A stretch of DNA of 64,000 bases from Azospirillum sp. B510 (GCF_000010725.1 NC_013857.1:186001-250000), one strand, 5' to 3'; positions 1 to 8,243 are shown, counted from the stretch's first letter. Program-made: numbers and translations. The notes: a model not told the origin generated them from the sequence alone.

Positions 1-1
1 G

Positions 2-1153
2 GAACGGCTTGCCCCCGGCCTTGCCGCCGATTCCAAGGCGGCGCGGCGGGCGGAGATGGCCTTGCAGGCGGCGCTGCGCTGTTCGGACATGACGCGGCGG
101 CTGTTGACCTTCGCCCGGCGCCAGCAGTTGCACCCGGAGCCGGTGGATCTCGGCGCGCTGGTCACCGGCATGGGCGAGCTGATGGAACGCACGCTGGGCG
201 GTGGCGTCGCCATCGCCATCGAGGCCCCGCCGGCCGGGGCCGGGCCGCTGTGGATCGCATCGGTCGACCGCTCGCAGGCGGAGTCGGCCCTGCTGAACCT
301 CGTCATCAACGCCCGCGACGCCATGCCCGGCGGCGGCACCCTGCGGATCCGCACGGAGAACGCCCGGTTCGAGGAGCCGCGGGCGGCGCATGGCATGACG
401 GTGCCGGCCGGCGATTATGTCCTGCTGTCGGTGTCGGACAATGGATGCGGCATGCCGCCGGACATCCTGGACCGTGCCTTCGAGCCCTTCTTCACCACCA
501 AGGAGTCGGGCAAGGGCACCGGCCTCGGCCTCGCCATGATCCATGGCTTCGTCAAGCAGTCGGGCGGCTTGATCGGCATCGACAGCGTTCCCGGCGCCGG
601 CACCACCTTCCGCCTCTATCTGCCGCGGGCGGCGATGGATGGCCCGCATGCCGTCACCGCCGACGAGGAGGTCGCCGACGAGGCGTTCGCCGGACGCGGC
701 GAGGCCGTGCTGGTGGTGGATGACGATGCCGACGTGCGGTCGGTCGCCGCCCAGGCGGTCGCGGCGCTGGGATACCGTGTGCTGGAGGCCGACGGGGCGG
801 AGGCGGCGCTCGGTCTGCTGGACCGCCAGCCGGTCGATCTTCTGTTCACCGACATCGTCATGCCCGGCGGTCCGAACGGGCGCGAGCTGGCGCTGGAGGG
901 GCTGCGCCGCCACCCGTCCTTGCGGATCCTGTTCGCGTCGGGCTATGCCAATGGAACCAGCGCGCCGGAACCGGAGGCCGGCGCACCCACCGACACCGGC
1001 CGGGCCATCGATCCCGGCGCCGTGCTGGGAGCCGTGCTGGCGCGGGCGGAAACCCTGCCCAAGCCCTACCGCAACGGCGATCTGGCCCGTGCCCTGCGGC
1101 GTGCGCTGGAGTCACAGGCCCCTCTCGTCCCGGCGGAGGCCGTCCGGGGATGA
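2..1153 (+). CDS. Hybrid sensor histidine kinase, 5'-truncated by the window edge
   Basis: The frame is open from base 2, so the true start and the sensory domains lie upstream of the window. What remains is the end of the dimerisation region (TRRLLTFARRQQL, about nt 90-130), a complete HATPase_c domain and a C-terminal receiver domain. The HATPase shows the N box (NLVINARDAMPGG, from about nt 296), the G1 box (DNGCGMP) and the G2 box (GKGTGLGLAM). The receiver starts at VLVVDDD (about nt 709), with the phospho-acceptor Asp in FTDIVMPGG and the conserved Lys in LPKPY. The phospho-accepting His lies just outside the window. The signal is unknown. This is a typical alphaproteobacterial hybrid kinase with a terminal receiver; the family call is secure. 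Confidence 0.9.
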   Translation, partial: ERLAPGLAADSKAARRAEMALQAALRCSDMTRRLLTFARRQQLHPEPVDLGALVTGMGELMERTLGGGVAIAIEAPPAGAGPLWIASVDRSQAESALLNLVINARDAMPGGGTLRIRTENARFEEPRAAHGMTVPAGDYVLLSVSDNGCGMPPDILDRAFEPFFTTKESGKGTGLGLAMIHGFVKQSGGLIGIDSVPGAGTTFRLYLPRAAMDGPHAVTADEEVADEAFAGRGEAVLVVDDDADVRSVAAQAVAALGYRVLEADGAEAALGLLDRQPVDLLFTDIVMPGGPNGRELALEGLRRHPSLRILFASGYANGTSAPEPEAGAPTDTGRAIDPGAVLGAVLARAETLPKPYRNGDLARALRRALESQAPLVPAEAVRG

Positions 1154-1219
1154 CCAGGAAAATCGAGGGCGGCATGACCCCGGGCCGCCGGTTGCGCTTA
1201 TCAGGTCAGGTTCCGGTTC

Positions 1220-1594
1220 ATGGTTTTGTCCGACGATGCGCTGACGTTGCTGCGAGGATCGATCCGGTCCGTCTGGGCGCTGGAGCTCATTCTCCTGCTG
1301 CGCCGGACCCCCGACCGCGACTGGTCGAACGCCGAGCTGGTGAGCGAATTGCGCGGCAGCGAGGTGGTGGTGCAGGATGCGCTGGCCGGCTTCCTCGGCG
1401 CCGGTCTGCTGGTGGCGCTGGCCGACGGCCGCCACCGCTACCGTCCGGCGGCGCCGCTTCTGGACCAGTGGGTCGGGGAGATCGGGCAGGCCTATGCCAG
1501 CCGTCCGTCCGCCATCATCCGGGAGATCTTCGCCGCTCCCGGCAACAAGGTGCAGATCTTCGCCGATTCCTTCCGGTTCCGCTCCAATGACTGA
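1220..1594 (+). CDS. Small winged-helix-like hypothetical protein
   Basis: A 124-residue protein whose function I do not recognise with certainty. Residues about 15-75 read like a winged helix-turn-helix: a helix rich in Leu and Arg (WALELILLLRR), then WSNAELVSELRGSEVVVQDA as a possible recognition unit, then a wing-like stretch (GLLVALADGRHRYRP). This layout is seen in small bacterial wHTH proteins, so DNA binding is a reasonable inference, but no ligand-binding domain is visible. It lies 66 bp after the histidine kinase and about 100 bp before two DUF5985-like genes on the same strand, so the group may be co-transcribed. The ATG at 1220 is the first credible start. Confidence 0.6.
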   Translation: MVLSDDALTLLRGSIRSVWALELILLLRRTPDRDWSNAELVSELRGSEVVVQDALAGFLGAGLLVALADGRHRYRPAAPLLDQWVGEIGQAYASRPSAIIREIFAAPGNKVQIFADSFRFRSND

Positions 1595-1697
1595 AGCCCA
1601 TGATTGACATCACCACCATTCACATCGTCTGGCGTTCACATCGTCGGGAATGCGCGCCGCCCGTCCCGGGTGGAAAGCGGGAAATGAGGGCGCTCGG

Positions 1698-1967
1698 ATG
1701 GACGTCGTGAAATCGGCGGTCTATCTGCTGTGTTTCGCCGCCAGCCTGCTGTGCATGCTGTTGCTGCTGCGCAGCTATCTGCGCTCGCGCAGCCGCCTTC
1801 TGCTGTGGAGCACCCTGTGCTTTGTCGGGCTGGCCATCAACAACCTGCTGCTGTTCATCGACATCGTCGTCCTGCCCACCCAGGTCGATCTGCTGCCGCT
1901 GCGCCAGTTCTCCGCCATGGCCGGCGTGGGGGTTCTGCTGTACGGCTTCATCTGGGATGCCGAGTGA
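1698..1967 (+). CDS. DUF5985-like small membrane protein (first of a pair)
   Basis: An 89-residue protein that is almost entirely hydrophobic, with three likely membrane helices at residues about 5-23, 34-55 and 68-85. A basic loop (RSYLRSRSR) sits between the first two, which suggests that loop is cytoplasmic. It resembles the DUF5985 family, for which no function is known to me. The start is placed at the ATG at 1698 because the upstream in-frame codons encode a polar, non-membrane stretch. The stop overlaps the start of the next gene (ATGA), so the two proteins are probably translated together and may form one membrane complex. Confidence 0.65.
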   Translation: MDVVKSAVYLLCFAASLLCMLLLLRSYLRSRSRLLLWSTLCFVGLAINNLLLFIDIVVLPTQVDLLPLRQFSAMAGVGVLLYGFIWDAE

Positions 1968-2242
1968 TGCCGCCCGGCACCTCAAGCTTTTTCACCGGAG
2001 CGCTCGCCGCGCTCTACGCGACCGCCGGACTGTTCTTCCTCAGTTTCTGGAAGCGGACACGCGACGCGCTGTTCGTCAGCTTCGCGCTCGCCTTCGCTCT
2101 GCTGGCGCTGAACCAGATCGTGCTGGCCCTGGGTGGGCTGGAGCGCGAGGAGCAGGGTTGGGTCTATCTGTTGCGCCTGTTGGCCTTCCTGCTGATCGTC
2201 GCCGCCATCGTCCGCAAGAATCTGGAAGGGCGGCGGCGCTGA
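1967..2242 (+). CDS. DUF5985-like small membrane protein (second of a pair)
   Basis: A 91-residue protein with three predicted membrane helices (about 8-27, 34-53, 65-82), separated by a basic loop (FWKRTRD) and ending in a positively charged tail (RKNLEGRRR). Composition and helix spacing match the upstream neighbour, so the two look like diverged paralogues of the DUF5985 type. Its ATG overlaps the upstream stop by four bases, which shows translational coupling. The biochemical role is unknown. The context (histidine kinase, winged-helix protein, paired membrane proteins) suggests a sensory or envelope role, but this is inference only. Confidence 0.65.
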   Translation: MPPGTSSFFTGALAALYATAGLFFLSFWKRTRDALFVSFALAFALLALNQIVLALGGLEREEQGWVYLLRLLAFLLIVAAIVRKNLEGRRR

Positions 2243-2264
2243 CCGGTTGCCGGAAGGCCGATGC

Positions 2265-2669
2265 TCACTTGCGGCCGTCGCCGAAGCGGCGGCAATCCCA
2301 TTCGTCGGTCCCGGCTTCCGCCCGGCCACCGTTGGAGGTGCGGTAGCGCGCGTCGTCGCACTGGCCATTGCCCGCATAGGGACTGCCGTAGGAGCCGTAG
2401 CCGCCACGGCCGCCGTAATAGCCGTTGCCGTAGGAGCCGTCATAGCCGCCGCGATGGCGATTGTGCCGATCACGGCCGGACTCGTCGTCATCGTTGCCGG
2501 CGGTCGCCGCCAGCAGTCCGAGCCCGACAACGGCCGCGCCGATCAGCAAAGCCCCCGCCACATCGTCGTTGCCGTTGCCGGCACAGCCCGGAAGCGCCAG
2601 AGACAGCGCGAGGCAACCAGCCAAGGCGGTCCTGCCACCCGATAGACGTCGCCATGCATCCGCTTTCAC
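2265..2669 (-). CDS. Glycine/tyrosine-rich lipoprotein, hypothetical
   Basis: A 134-residue protein starting at GTG 2669, chosen because GGGAGG lies 6-7 bases upstream. The N-terminus is a signal peptide ending in a lipobox-like LPGC, so the mature protein should be lipidated at that Cys and exported. A hydrophobic stretch (GALLIGAAVVGLGLLAA) follows. The middle is low-complexity and rich in Gly, Tyr, Asp and His (for example YGNGYYGGRGGYGSYGS). The C-terminus (CDDARYRTSNGG...DEWDCRRFGDGRK) contains two Cys that could form a disulfide. It is convergent with the DUF5985 pair, only 22 bp away. The function is unknown. Confidence 0.6.
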   Translation of the reverse strand: MKADAWRRLSGGRTALAGCLALSLALPGCAGNGNDDVAGALLIGAAVVGLGLLAATAGNDDDESGRDRHNRHRGGYDGSYGNGYYGGRGGYGSYGSPYAGNGQCDDARYRTSNGGRAEAGTDEWDCRRFGDGRK

Positions 2670-2876
2670 CGCCGCCTCCCAACCCAAGAGTTCTTTCACG
2701 GACAAACATGCGGGATCCGCATTTCCATCCAATGCCAATACAATTTCTTTTTGGAAATATTGCTGCGGTCTCCCGCCTGCCCCGTCGCCGATGGGAGTGG
2801 GACACACGGCGGGGCTTGGCCCGGCCGGCGCGACGCCCTATGGTCTGGCAGCTGTCGCCAATATGGGAGTGCGTGG

Positions 2877-4046
2877 ATGTTCACCGCCAGGATCCTTCTG
2901 CTCGGCTCCGGGGAGCTGGGCAAGGAATTCGTCATCGCGGCCAAGCGGTTGGGCTGCGAGGTCATCGCCTGCGACAGCTACGCCAATGCCCCGGCGATGC
3001 AGGTCGCCGACAGGGCGGAGGTGTTCTCCATGCTGGATGCCGACGCTCTGCGCGCGGCGATCGCCAAGCACCGTCCCGACTATATCGTGCCCGAGGTGGA
3101 GGCGATCCGCACCGAGGTACTGCACGAGTTCGAGGATGCCGGCACCATCGTCGTGCCGTCGGCCCGCGCCGCGACCATGACGATGAACCGCGACCGCATC
3201 CGTGAGGTCGCGGCGACCGAGCTTGGCCTGCGCACCTCGCGCTACCGCTACGCCGAAAGCCTGGAGGAGGTGCGTGCCGGAGCCGACCACACCGGCTTCC
3301 CCTGTGTGATCAAGCCGGTGATGTCCTCGTCCGGCAAGGGGCAGAGCACGGTCAGGGACGCGGCCGGTCTGGAGGCTGCCTGGGACTATGCGGTGGCGAA
3401 CATGCGCGGCGACCGCCGCAAGGTGATCGTCGAGGAATTCGTCCCCTTCGACTATGAGATCACCCTGCTGACCGTCCGCACCCGCGACGGCATCCTCTAT
3501 TGCGAGCCGATCGGACACCGGCAGGAACGTGGCGACTACCAGGAATCCTGGCAGCCGGTCGCCATGCCGCAGGCGATGCTGGACGACGCCAAGGCGATGG
3601 CCGCCCGCGTCGTCGACAATCTCGGCGGTTACGGCATCTTCGGTGTCGAGTTCTTCGTCACCGCCGACGAGGTGGTCTTCTCCGAACTGTCGCCGCGCCC
3701 GCACGACACCGGCATGGTGACGCTGCTGTCGCAGAACCTGTCGGAGTTCGAATTGCACGCCCGTGCCATTCTGGGGCTGCCGATCCCGAACATCGTCTGC
3801 CGCGCCCCGTCGGCCTCCGCCGTCATCCTGGCCGACCGCGAAGCGGAGAGCTTCCATATCGACGGGCTGGCCGCGGCGCTCGGCATCGGATCGACGGAGC
3901 AGGAGGTCGATGTCCGGCTGTTCGGCAAGCCGACCACCCGCAAGAACCGCCGCATGGGGGTGGCGCTCGCCACCGGCACCGATACCGACGACGCGCGGGC
4001 GCGCGCCAAGCGGGCGGCCGACATGGTGACGATCCGCTATTCCTGA
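2877..4046 (+). CDS. purT: Phosphoribosylglycinamide formyltransferase 2 (formate-dependent)
   Basis: PurT makes formyl-GAR from GAR, ATP and formate in purine synthesis, independent of formyl-THF. The protein has 389 residues, close to the 392 of the E. coli enzyme, and is an ATP-grasp protein. Visible signatures are the N-terminal GSGELGKE, the substrate region PEVEAIRTEVL, the ATP-grasp loop SSSGKGQS, and the Mg-binding ELSPRPHDTGMVT. The ATG at 2877 follows GGGAG with good spacing; further upstream in-frame codons are not homologous. It stands alone and is followed by a strong stem-loop. Formate use may be relevant because the betaine genes downstream produce formaldehyde, which cells oxidise to formate; this is inference. 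Confidence 0.95.
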   Translation: MFTARILLLGSGELGKEFVIAAKRLGCEVIACDSYANAPAMQVADRAEVFSMLDADALRAAIAKHRPDYIVPEVEAIRTEVLHEFEDAGTIVVPSARAATMTMNRDRIREVAATELGLRTSRYRYAESLEEVRAGADHTGFPCVIKPVMSSSGKGQSTVRDAAGLEAAWDYAVANMRGDRRKVIVEEFVPFDYEITLLTVRTRDGILYCEPIGHRQERGDYQESWQPVAMPQAMLDDAKAMAARVVDNLGGYGIFGVEFFVTADEVVFSELSPRPHDTGMVTLLSQNLSEFELHARAILGLPIPNIVCRAPSASAVILADREAESFHIDGLAAALGIGSTEQEVDVRLFGKPTTRKNRRMGVALATGTDTDDARARAKRAADMVTIRYS

Positions 4047-4150
4047 GGGCGGGCGACCGTCAGGCCCGATGACCGCGGCGCATCGGGCCTGAACCATACG
4101 AGCAAGGCGCCGGCCGCGATGGCGCCGCCGAGGCACAGGTACCAGCCGGG
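4037..4150 (-). pseudogene. C-terminal remnant of a membrane transporter (possibly MFS)
   Basis: Read on the minus strand, about 37 codons from 4150 down to a TAG at 4037-4039 encode a hydrophobic helix (GWYLCLGGAIAAGALLVWF) followed by a short polar tail. This resembles the last helix of an MFS-type transporter. No start or other helices exist upstream; the adjacent bases hold a 13-bp tandem duplication (GGCCTTCCAGGGC, about 4165-4195). The stop overlaps the end of purT. I read it as a gene remnant left by a deletion. The family call is weak because only one helix remains. Confidence 0.35.
4060..4092 (+). terminator. Stem-loop after purT
   Basis: A perfect 12-bp stem (TCAGGCCCGATG pairing with CATCGGGCCTGA) with a 9-base loop lies 14 bp after the purT stop. 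There is no T-tract, so it may act as a weak terminator or a 3' mRNA stabiliser. Confidence 0.6.
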
Positions 4151-4222
4151 CGGTCAGCCCGCGCGGCCTTCCAGGGCGGCCTTCCAGGGCGGCCTTGCGT
4201 CCGGCGTCGGGACAGCCGCCGT

Positions 4223-4461
4223 TCATGCCCAGTTCCGGAAGCCGTCGCCTTCGGACAGGTGGCCGCGGCTCAGCACCATCTTGCGGACCTCCGACGCGCC
4301 GTCGACCAGCTTGGCCTGCCTGGCATAGCGGGTAAATCCATTCCAGCACCGTGTCCTTGGAATAGCCGCGCGCCGCAGGCCTGGATCGCGGTATCGACCG
4401 CCTTGAACAGGGTGTCGGCGACCTGGACCTTGGCCAGACAATTAGGCCGCCGCCGCCTCAT
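4223..4461 (-). pseudogene. Frameshifted C-terminal fragment of an acyl-CoA dehydrogenase
   Basis: Three minus-strand frames in succession carry the conserved C-terminus of an acyl-CoA dehydrogenase: CLAKVQVADTLFKAVDTAIQ, then GYSKDTVLEWIY, then RYARQAKLVDGASEVRKMVL ending at a TGA at 4223. Joining them needs two frameshifts (around 4350-4370 and around 4335). The catalytic core and the FAD-binding N-terminus are missing, so about 80 of roughly 380-400 codons remain. The fragment begins at an ATG that overlaps the stop of the TetR gene (ATGA). It probably once followed the regulator in an operon and is no longer functional. Confidence 0.75.
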
Positions 4462-5147
4462 ACCGATGACGGTTCCGTCTTGAGCAGGCTGACGATGGTA
4501 TCGGCGATCATCGTCTTGTGGCGGGAGCGGGTATCGGACGCCGCCAGATCCTGATGGAAGATCAGGTTGAAGGTATGGCGGTTCGAGACCCGGAAGAAAC
4601 AGAAGGCGCTGATCATCATATGGAGGTCGATGGGCTTGACCTCGGCCTTGAACACGCCCTTGGCACGGCCGCGCTCCAGAATGCGGGCCAGCGTGTCGAT
4701 GACGGTGACGTTCAGGTTGGCGATCGCCTTTGATTTCCGCATATGTTCGGCGCGGTGGATGTTCTCGATGCTGACCAGCCTGATGAAATCCTCGTGTCGC
4801 TCATGATAATCGAAGGTGAAGTCGATCAGGGTGCGGATCGCCGTTTCCGGCTCCAGGTCCTGAAGATTCAGCCGGTTCTCGATGGCGCGGATGTCGCCAT
4901 AGGCCTTTTCCAGGACGGCGAGATACAGCTCCTCCTTGCCGCCGAAGTAATAATAGATCATCCGCTTGGTCGTGCGGGTTCGCGCGGCGATGGCATCGAC
5001 CCGGCCGCCGCTGAAGCCCAGCGAGGCGAACTCTTCCGTCGCGACCTCGAGGATGTCCTGACGGGTGCCTTCCGGATCGTTCTTGCGGCTCGGCTTGCCT
5101 GTCCTGGTGATTCCGGTCGCGTCGTCCGCCGTCATGTCCTGTCCCAT
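4458..5147 (-). CDS. TetR/AcrR family transcriptional regulator
   Basis: A 229-residue regulator (from ATG 5147; an internal ATG at 5135 is also possible). An N-terminal TetR helix-turn-helix lies at about residues 25-75: TRQDILEVATEEFASLGFSG, then IAARTRTTKRMIYYYFGGKE, with the typical YYYF recognition helix. The C-terminal ligand domain (about 90-229) is helical and carries HERHEDFIRLVSIENIH, as in TetR proteins that sense small carboxylates or aromatics. It lies 110 bp downstream of the quinate/shikimate operon on the same strand, with a terminator-like hairpin between, so it is probably expressed separately and may control that operon. The ligand is unproven. Confidence 0.85.
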   Translation of the reverse strand: MGQDMTADDATGITRTGKPSRKNDPEGTRQDILEVATEEFASLGFSGGRVDAIAARTRTTKRMIYYYFGGKEELYLAVLEKAYGDIRAIENRLNLQDLEPETAIRTLIDFTFDYHERHEDFIRLVSIENIHRAEHMRKSKAIANLNVTVIDTLARILERGRAKGVFKAEVKPIDLHMMISAFCFFRVSNRHTFNLIFHQDLAASDTRSRHKTMIADTIVSLLKTEPSSV

Positions 5148-5218
5148 AGTCCTGTGGCGCCCGGAGCGCCGCCGCCGGGGGTAATGAACGAACCCGGTCG
5201 AATGCACAATACCGGAAT

Positions 5219-5244
5219 GGAGGAGCGGACAAATCCGCTCCTCC
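5219..5244 (-). terminator. Terminator hairpin after dctP
   Basis: A perfect 11-bp stem (GGAGGAGCGGA / TCCGCTCCTCC) with a 4-base loop lies 14 bp beyond the dctP stop. It probably ends the leftward quiC-to-dctP operon and separates it from the TetR gene. Confidence 0.7.
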
Positions 5245-5257
5245 GCCCGTGTCCGCG

Positions 5258-6277
5258 TCAGTTCGCCGCGCGCTTCTTCTCGATCGTCGCATAGGCCTGG
5301 GTGACCAGAGCCTCGCCGATCTCGGCCTTGTACTTGTCGACCACCGGCTTGACCTTCTCGCGGATCTTGGCGAGCTCGTCGGCCGGCAGCTCGTCGATGG
5401 TCATGCCCTTGGCCTTCAGCGAGGCCAGCGCATCGGCCTCCTGTTCGCGCGACAGCTTGCGCTGGAAGACGGTGGCCTCGGCGGCGGCGCTCTGGAACAG
5501 CGACTTCTCGTCGGCGTTCAGCGTGTCCCAGAACTTCTTGGACACAATCAAAGATTGTGGATTGTAGATGTGCCGCGTGATCGTCATGTATTTCTGGACT
5601 TCGTTGAATTTGGTCAGCTCGATGGTCTTGGCCGGGTTCTCCTGTCCGTCGACGGTGCCGGTCTCCAGCGCGCTGTAGAGTTCGGGGAAGGCCAGCGGCA
5701 CCGGATTGGCGCCCAGCGCCTTGAAGATGTCGATGTAGATCGGCGTCTGGATCACGCGGATCTTGAGGCCGGCGATGTCGGCGGCGCTCTTAACCGGCCG
5801 GCGGTTGTTGGTCAGGTTGCGGAATCCCAGATCCCAGAAACCGAGGCCGACCAACCCCTTCTCCGGCAGCTTCGCCATCAGCTGTTCGCCCACCGGGCCG
5901 TCCAGCAGGGCGTCCGCCTCCGTCGCGCTGTTGAACAGGAAGGGCAGGTCGACCAGGGCGAATTCCTTGGCCTGGGAAACCAGGATGCCGGCATTCATCA
6001 CCGACATCTCGATGATGCCGCCCTGCATCGCCGACACCGTCTGCACGTCGCCGCCCAGCGTGCCGCCGGGGAACAGCTTCACCTTGATCTTGCCGCCGCT
6101 CTTGGCCTCGACGATGTCGGCGAATTTCTGGGCGCCCTGGCCCTGCGGGTGTTCCTTGACGTTCTGGAAGGCGAACTTGACCGAGCGCTCCTTGTACTCG
6201 GCGGAAGCGGCCGCACCGCCGAACAGCAGGCCGGGCAGGATCAGAGCGGCCAGCAAGGACTTCATGCGCGTCTTCAT
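5258..6277 (-). CDS. dctP: TRAP transporter solute-binding protein (DctP family)
   Basis: A periplasmic substrate-binding protein of a tripartite ATP-independent transporter, 339 residues. It has a signal peptide (MKTRMKSLLAALILPGLLFG, cleavage probably after ASA near residue 26). The DctP pattern includes GLKIRVIQTPIYIDIFKALG with the Arg that salt-bridges a substrate carboxylate, and GTVDGQENPAKTI. GGAGG lies upstream of the ATG. It is the last gene of an operon with dctM, dctQ, aroE, aroQ and quiC. The ligand is therefore probably a cyclic polyol acid such as quinate, shikimate or dehydroshikimate; this is inferred from context. Confidence 0.93.
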   Translation of the reverse strand: MKTRMKSLLAALILPGLLFGGAAASAEYKERSVKFAFQNVKEHPQGQGAQKFADIVEAKSGGKIKVKLFPGGTLGGDVQTVSAMQGGIIEMSVMNAGILVSQAKEFALVDLPFLFNSATEADALLDGPVGEQLMAKLPEKGLVGLGFWDLGFRNLTNNRRPVKSAADIAGLKIRVIQTPIYIDIFKALGANPVPLAFPELYSALETGTVDGQENPAKTIELTKFNEVQKYMTITRHIYNPQSLIVSKKFWDTLNADEKSLFQSAAAEATVFQRKLSREQEADALASLKAKGMTIDELPADELAKIREKVKPVVDKYKAEIGEALVTQAYATIEKKRAAN

Positions 6278-6317
6278 AGGGGTTCCTCCGGGATTCTTTC
6301 TTGGTGAGGGCGGGGGA

Positions 6318-7598
6318 TCAGTGGCTGAGCCAGGCGGCCGGCACCATGACCAGCGACGGGAACAGGGTCAGCAGGAACAGGACGAACAACTGGACCAGCA
6401 TGAAGGGCCAGACGCCGCGGATGACGCCCTCCATGCTGACCTTCGACACGCCGCAGACGACGTTCAGCACGGTGCCGACCGGCGGCGTGATCAGGCCGAT
6501 GGCGTTGTTGATGATGAACAGCACGCCGAAATAGACGGGGTCGATGCCGGCCTGCCTGCACACCGGAACCAGGATCGGCGTCAGGATCAGGATGGTCGGC
6601 GTCATGTCCATGGCGGTGCCGATCGCCACCACCAGCGCCATCATCGCCAGCAGCAGCAGCGTCGGGCTGTCCATCAACGGCGTCAACAGGTCGGTCACCA
6701 TGCCCGGCAGGTTGGCGACCGTGATCAGCCAGGACGACACCAGCGCCGCCGCGACCAGGAACATGACGACGCTGGTCGTCTTCGCCGCCCCCAGCAGGGC
6801 CGGATAGATGTCGGCGATCGACATTTCGCGATAGACGCAGACGGCGACGAACAGCGAATAGACGGCGGCGACCACCGCGGCCTCGGTCGGGGTGAAGACG
6901 CCGAACTTCAGCCCGACGATGATGATCACCGGCAGCATCAGCGCCCACACGCCCTCGCGCAGGATCGCCAGGATTTCGCGCAGGGAGCGGCGCGGCGGCG
7001 GTGTCAGGTTCTCCTTGCGCGACACGTACCACCAGGCGCCGCACAGGCCGATGGCCAGCAGGATGCCGGGGAAGATGCCCGCCAGGAACAGCTTGGTGAC
7101 CGAGACGTTGCCGGCGACACCGTAGATGACGAAGCCGATCGAGGGTGGAATGATCGGCGCGATGATGGCGCTGGCGGAGATCAGCCCGGCCGACTGGTTG
7201 CGGTCATGCCCCGCCGCCACCATCATCGGCACCAGCAGGGTGGCGAGTGCGGCGGCGTCGGCCACGGCCGAGCCCGACAGGCTGGCCATCACCGTCGCCG
7301 CCAGGATGGCGACATAGCCGAGCCCGCCGCGGATATGGCCGACCATCGCCATGGCGAGGTTGACGATGCGCTTGGCGAGGCCGCCGGTGTTCATGATCTC
7401 GCCGGCCAGCATGAAGAACGGCACGGCCATCAGCGGGAAGCTGTCGGCGCCGTTGATCAGGTTTTGCGCCACGATCTGCGCGTCGAACAGGTCGAGCTGG
7501 ATCATCAGCGCCACCCCGCACAGCAGCAGGGCATAGGCGATGGGCATGCCGATGGCCATGGCGCCCAGCAGGGAGCCGAGGAAGATGGTGATGGTCAT
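6318..7598 (-). CDS. dctM: TRAP transporter large permease (DctM family)
   Basis: The 12-helix, 426-residue membrane subunit that carries substrate with sodium symport. Family features are visible: MPIAYALLLCGVAL near the N-terminus, the SFPLMAVPFFMLAGEIMN motif at about 50-75, SGSAVADAAALATLLVP at about 110, and SASAIIAPIIPPSIGFVIYG at about 140-160. Length and motifs agree with an intact protein. It starts 12 bp after dctQ and is followed 40 bp later by dctP, so all three components are present together. Confidence 0.95.
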   Translation of the reverse strand: MTITIFLGSLLGAMAIGMPIAYALLLCGVALMIQLDLFDAQIVAQNLINGADSFPLMAVPFFMLAGEIMNTGGLAKRIVNLAMAMVGHIRGGLGYVAILAATVMASLSGSAVADAAALATLLVPMMVAAGHDRNQSAGLISASAIIAPIIPPSIGFVIYGVAGNVSVTKLFLAGIFPGILLAIGLCGAWWYVSRKENLTPPPRRSLREILAILREGVWALMLPVIIIVGLKFGVFTPTEAAVVAAVYSLFVAVCVYREMSIADIYPALLGAAKTTSVVMFLVAAALVSSWLITVANLPGMVTDLLTPLMDSPTLLLLAMMALVVAIGTAMDMTPTILILTPILVPVCRQAGIDPVYFGVLFIINNAIGLITPPVGTVLNVVCGVSKVSMEGVIRGVWPFMLVQLFVLFLLTLFPSLVMVPAAWLSH

Positions 7599-7610
7599 GG
7601 TCCGTCGTCC

Positions 7611-8228
7611 TCAGCGGCTGGAGGCGGTGTTGGAGGGCAGGGGCGGAGCCCCTTGCCGGTTGGCGTCCTGCTGATGCGTGCGATGCCCGCCGGTGTGGAC
7701 GCCATGGGCGGTCGCCTCCGGCAGATCCTCCGATTCCGAGACCATCACGAGGTCGGCGTCGGAGATTTTTCCGGTCAGCAGCCGAACCATCTCGTGCAGC
7801 AGGATGGCGCCGGTCGACAGGGCGAACACCACGCCGACGCCGTACAGCAGGCCCATCGACAGGCCGGTCGCCGGCGCTTGGGCGTCCCAGTTGATCAGCG
7901 TCTGGGTCCAGCTTCCCTGAAGCACCAGCCAGGTGACCCACAGCATCAGGCCGCAACTGACCACCGCGCAGGCCATCTTGCCGGCGCGCGGCAGCCGCGC
8001 GACCAGCGTGTCGACGCCCAGATGCGCCCGCTCGCGCAGGCCGAGGATGGCGCCGAGGAAGCACATCCAGACGAAGAACAGGCGCGACAGCTCCTCCGAC
8101 ACGGTGATGCCGCTGTTGAAGGCGTAGCGCAGAACGACGTTGCCGAACACCAGCACGACCATGCCGGCCATGCACAGCGCCATCAGGATCTTGATCAGGG
8201 TGAAATAGGCCTCGACCAGCTGTCTCAT
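7611..8228 (-). CDS. dctQ: TRAP transporter small permease (DctQ family)
   Basis: A 205-residue small membrane subunit with four predicted helices (about 8-30, 45-62, 85-105, 130-150) and the DctQ hallmark VVLRYAFNSGITVSEELSRL followed by LFFVWMCFLGAILGLRERAH. The start at ATG 8228 is set by GGGAGG eight bases upstream. The last roughly 45 residues are a polar His- and Gln-rich tail without obvious homology, longer than usual. It couples DctM and is the first transporter gene of the operon after aroE. Confidence 0.92.
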   Translation of the reverse strand: MRQLVEAYFTLIKILMALCMAGMVVLVFGNVVLRYAFNSGITVSEELSRLFFVWMCFLGAILGLRERAHLGVDTLVARLPRAGKMACAVVSCGLMLWVTWLVLQGSWTQTLINWDAQAPATGLSMGLLYGVGVVFALSTGAILLHEMVRLLTGKISDADLVMVSESEDLPEATAHGVHTGGHRTHQQDANRQGAPPLPSNTASSR

Positions 8229-8243
8229 GCGGTCCTCCCGGGG

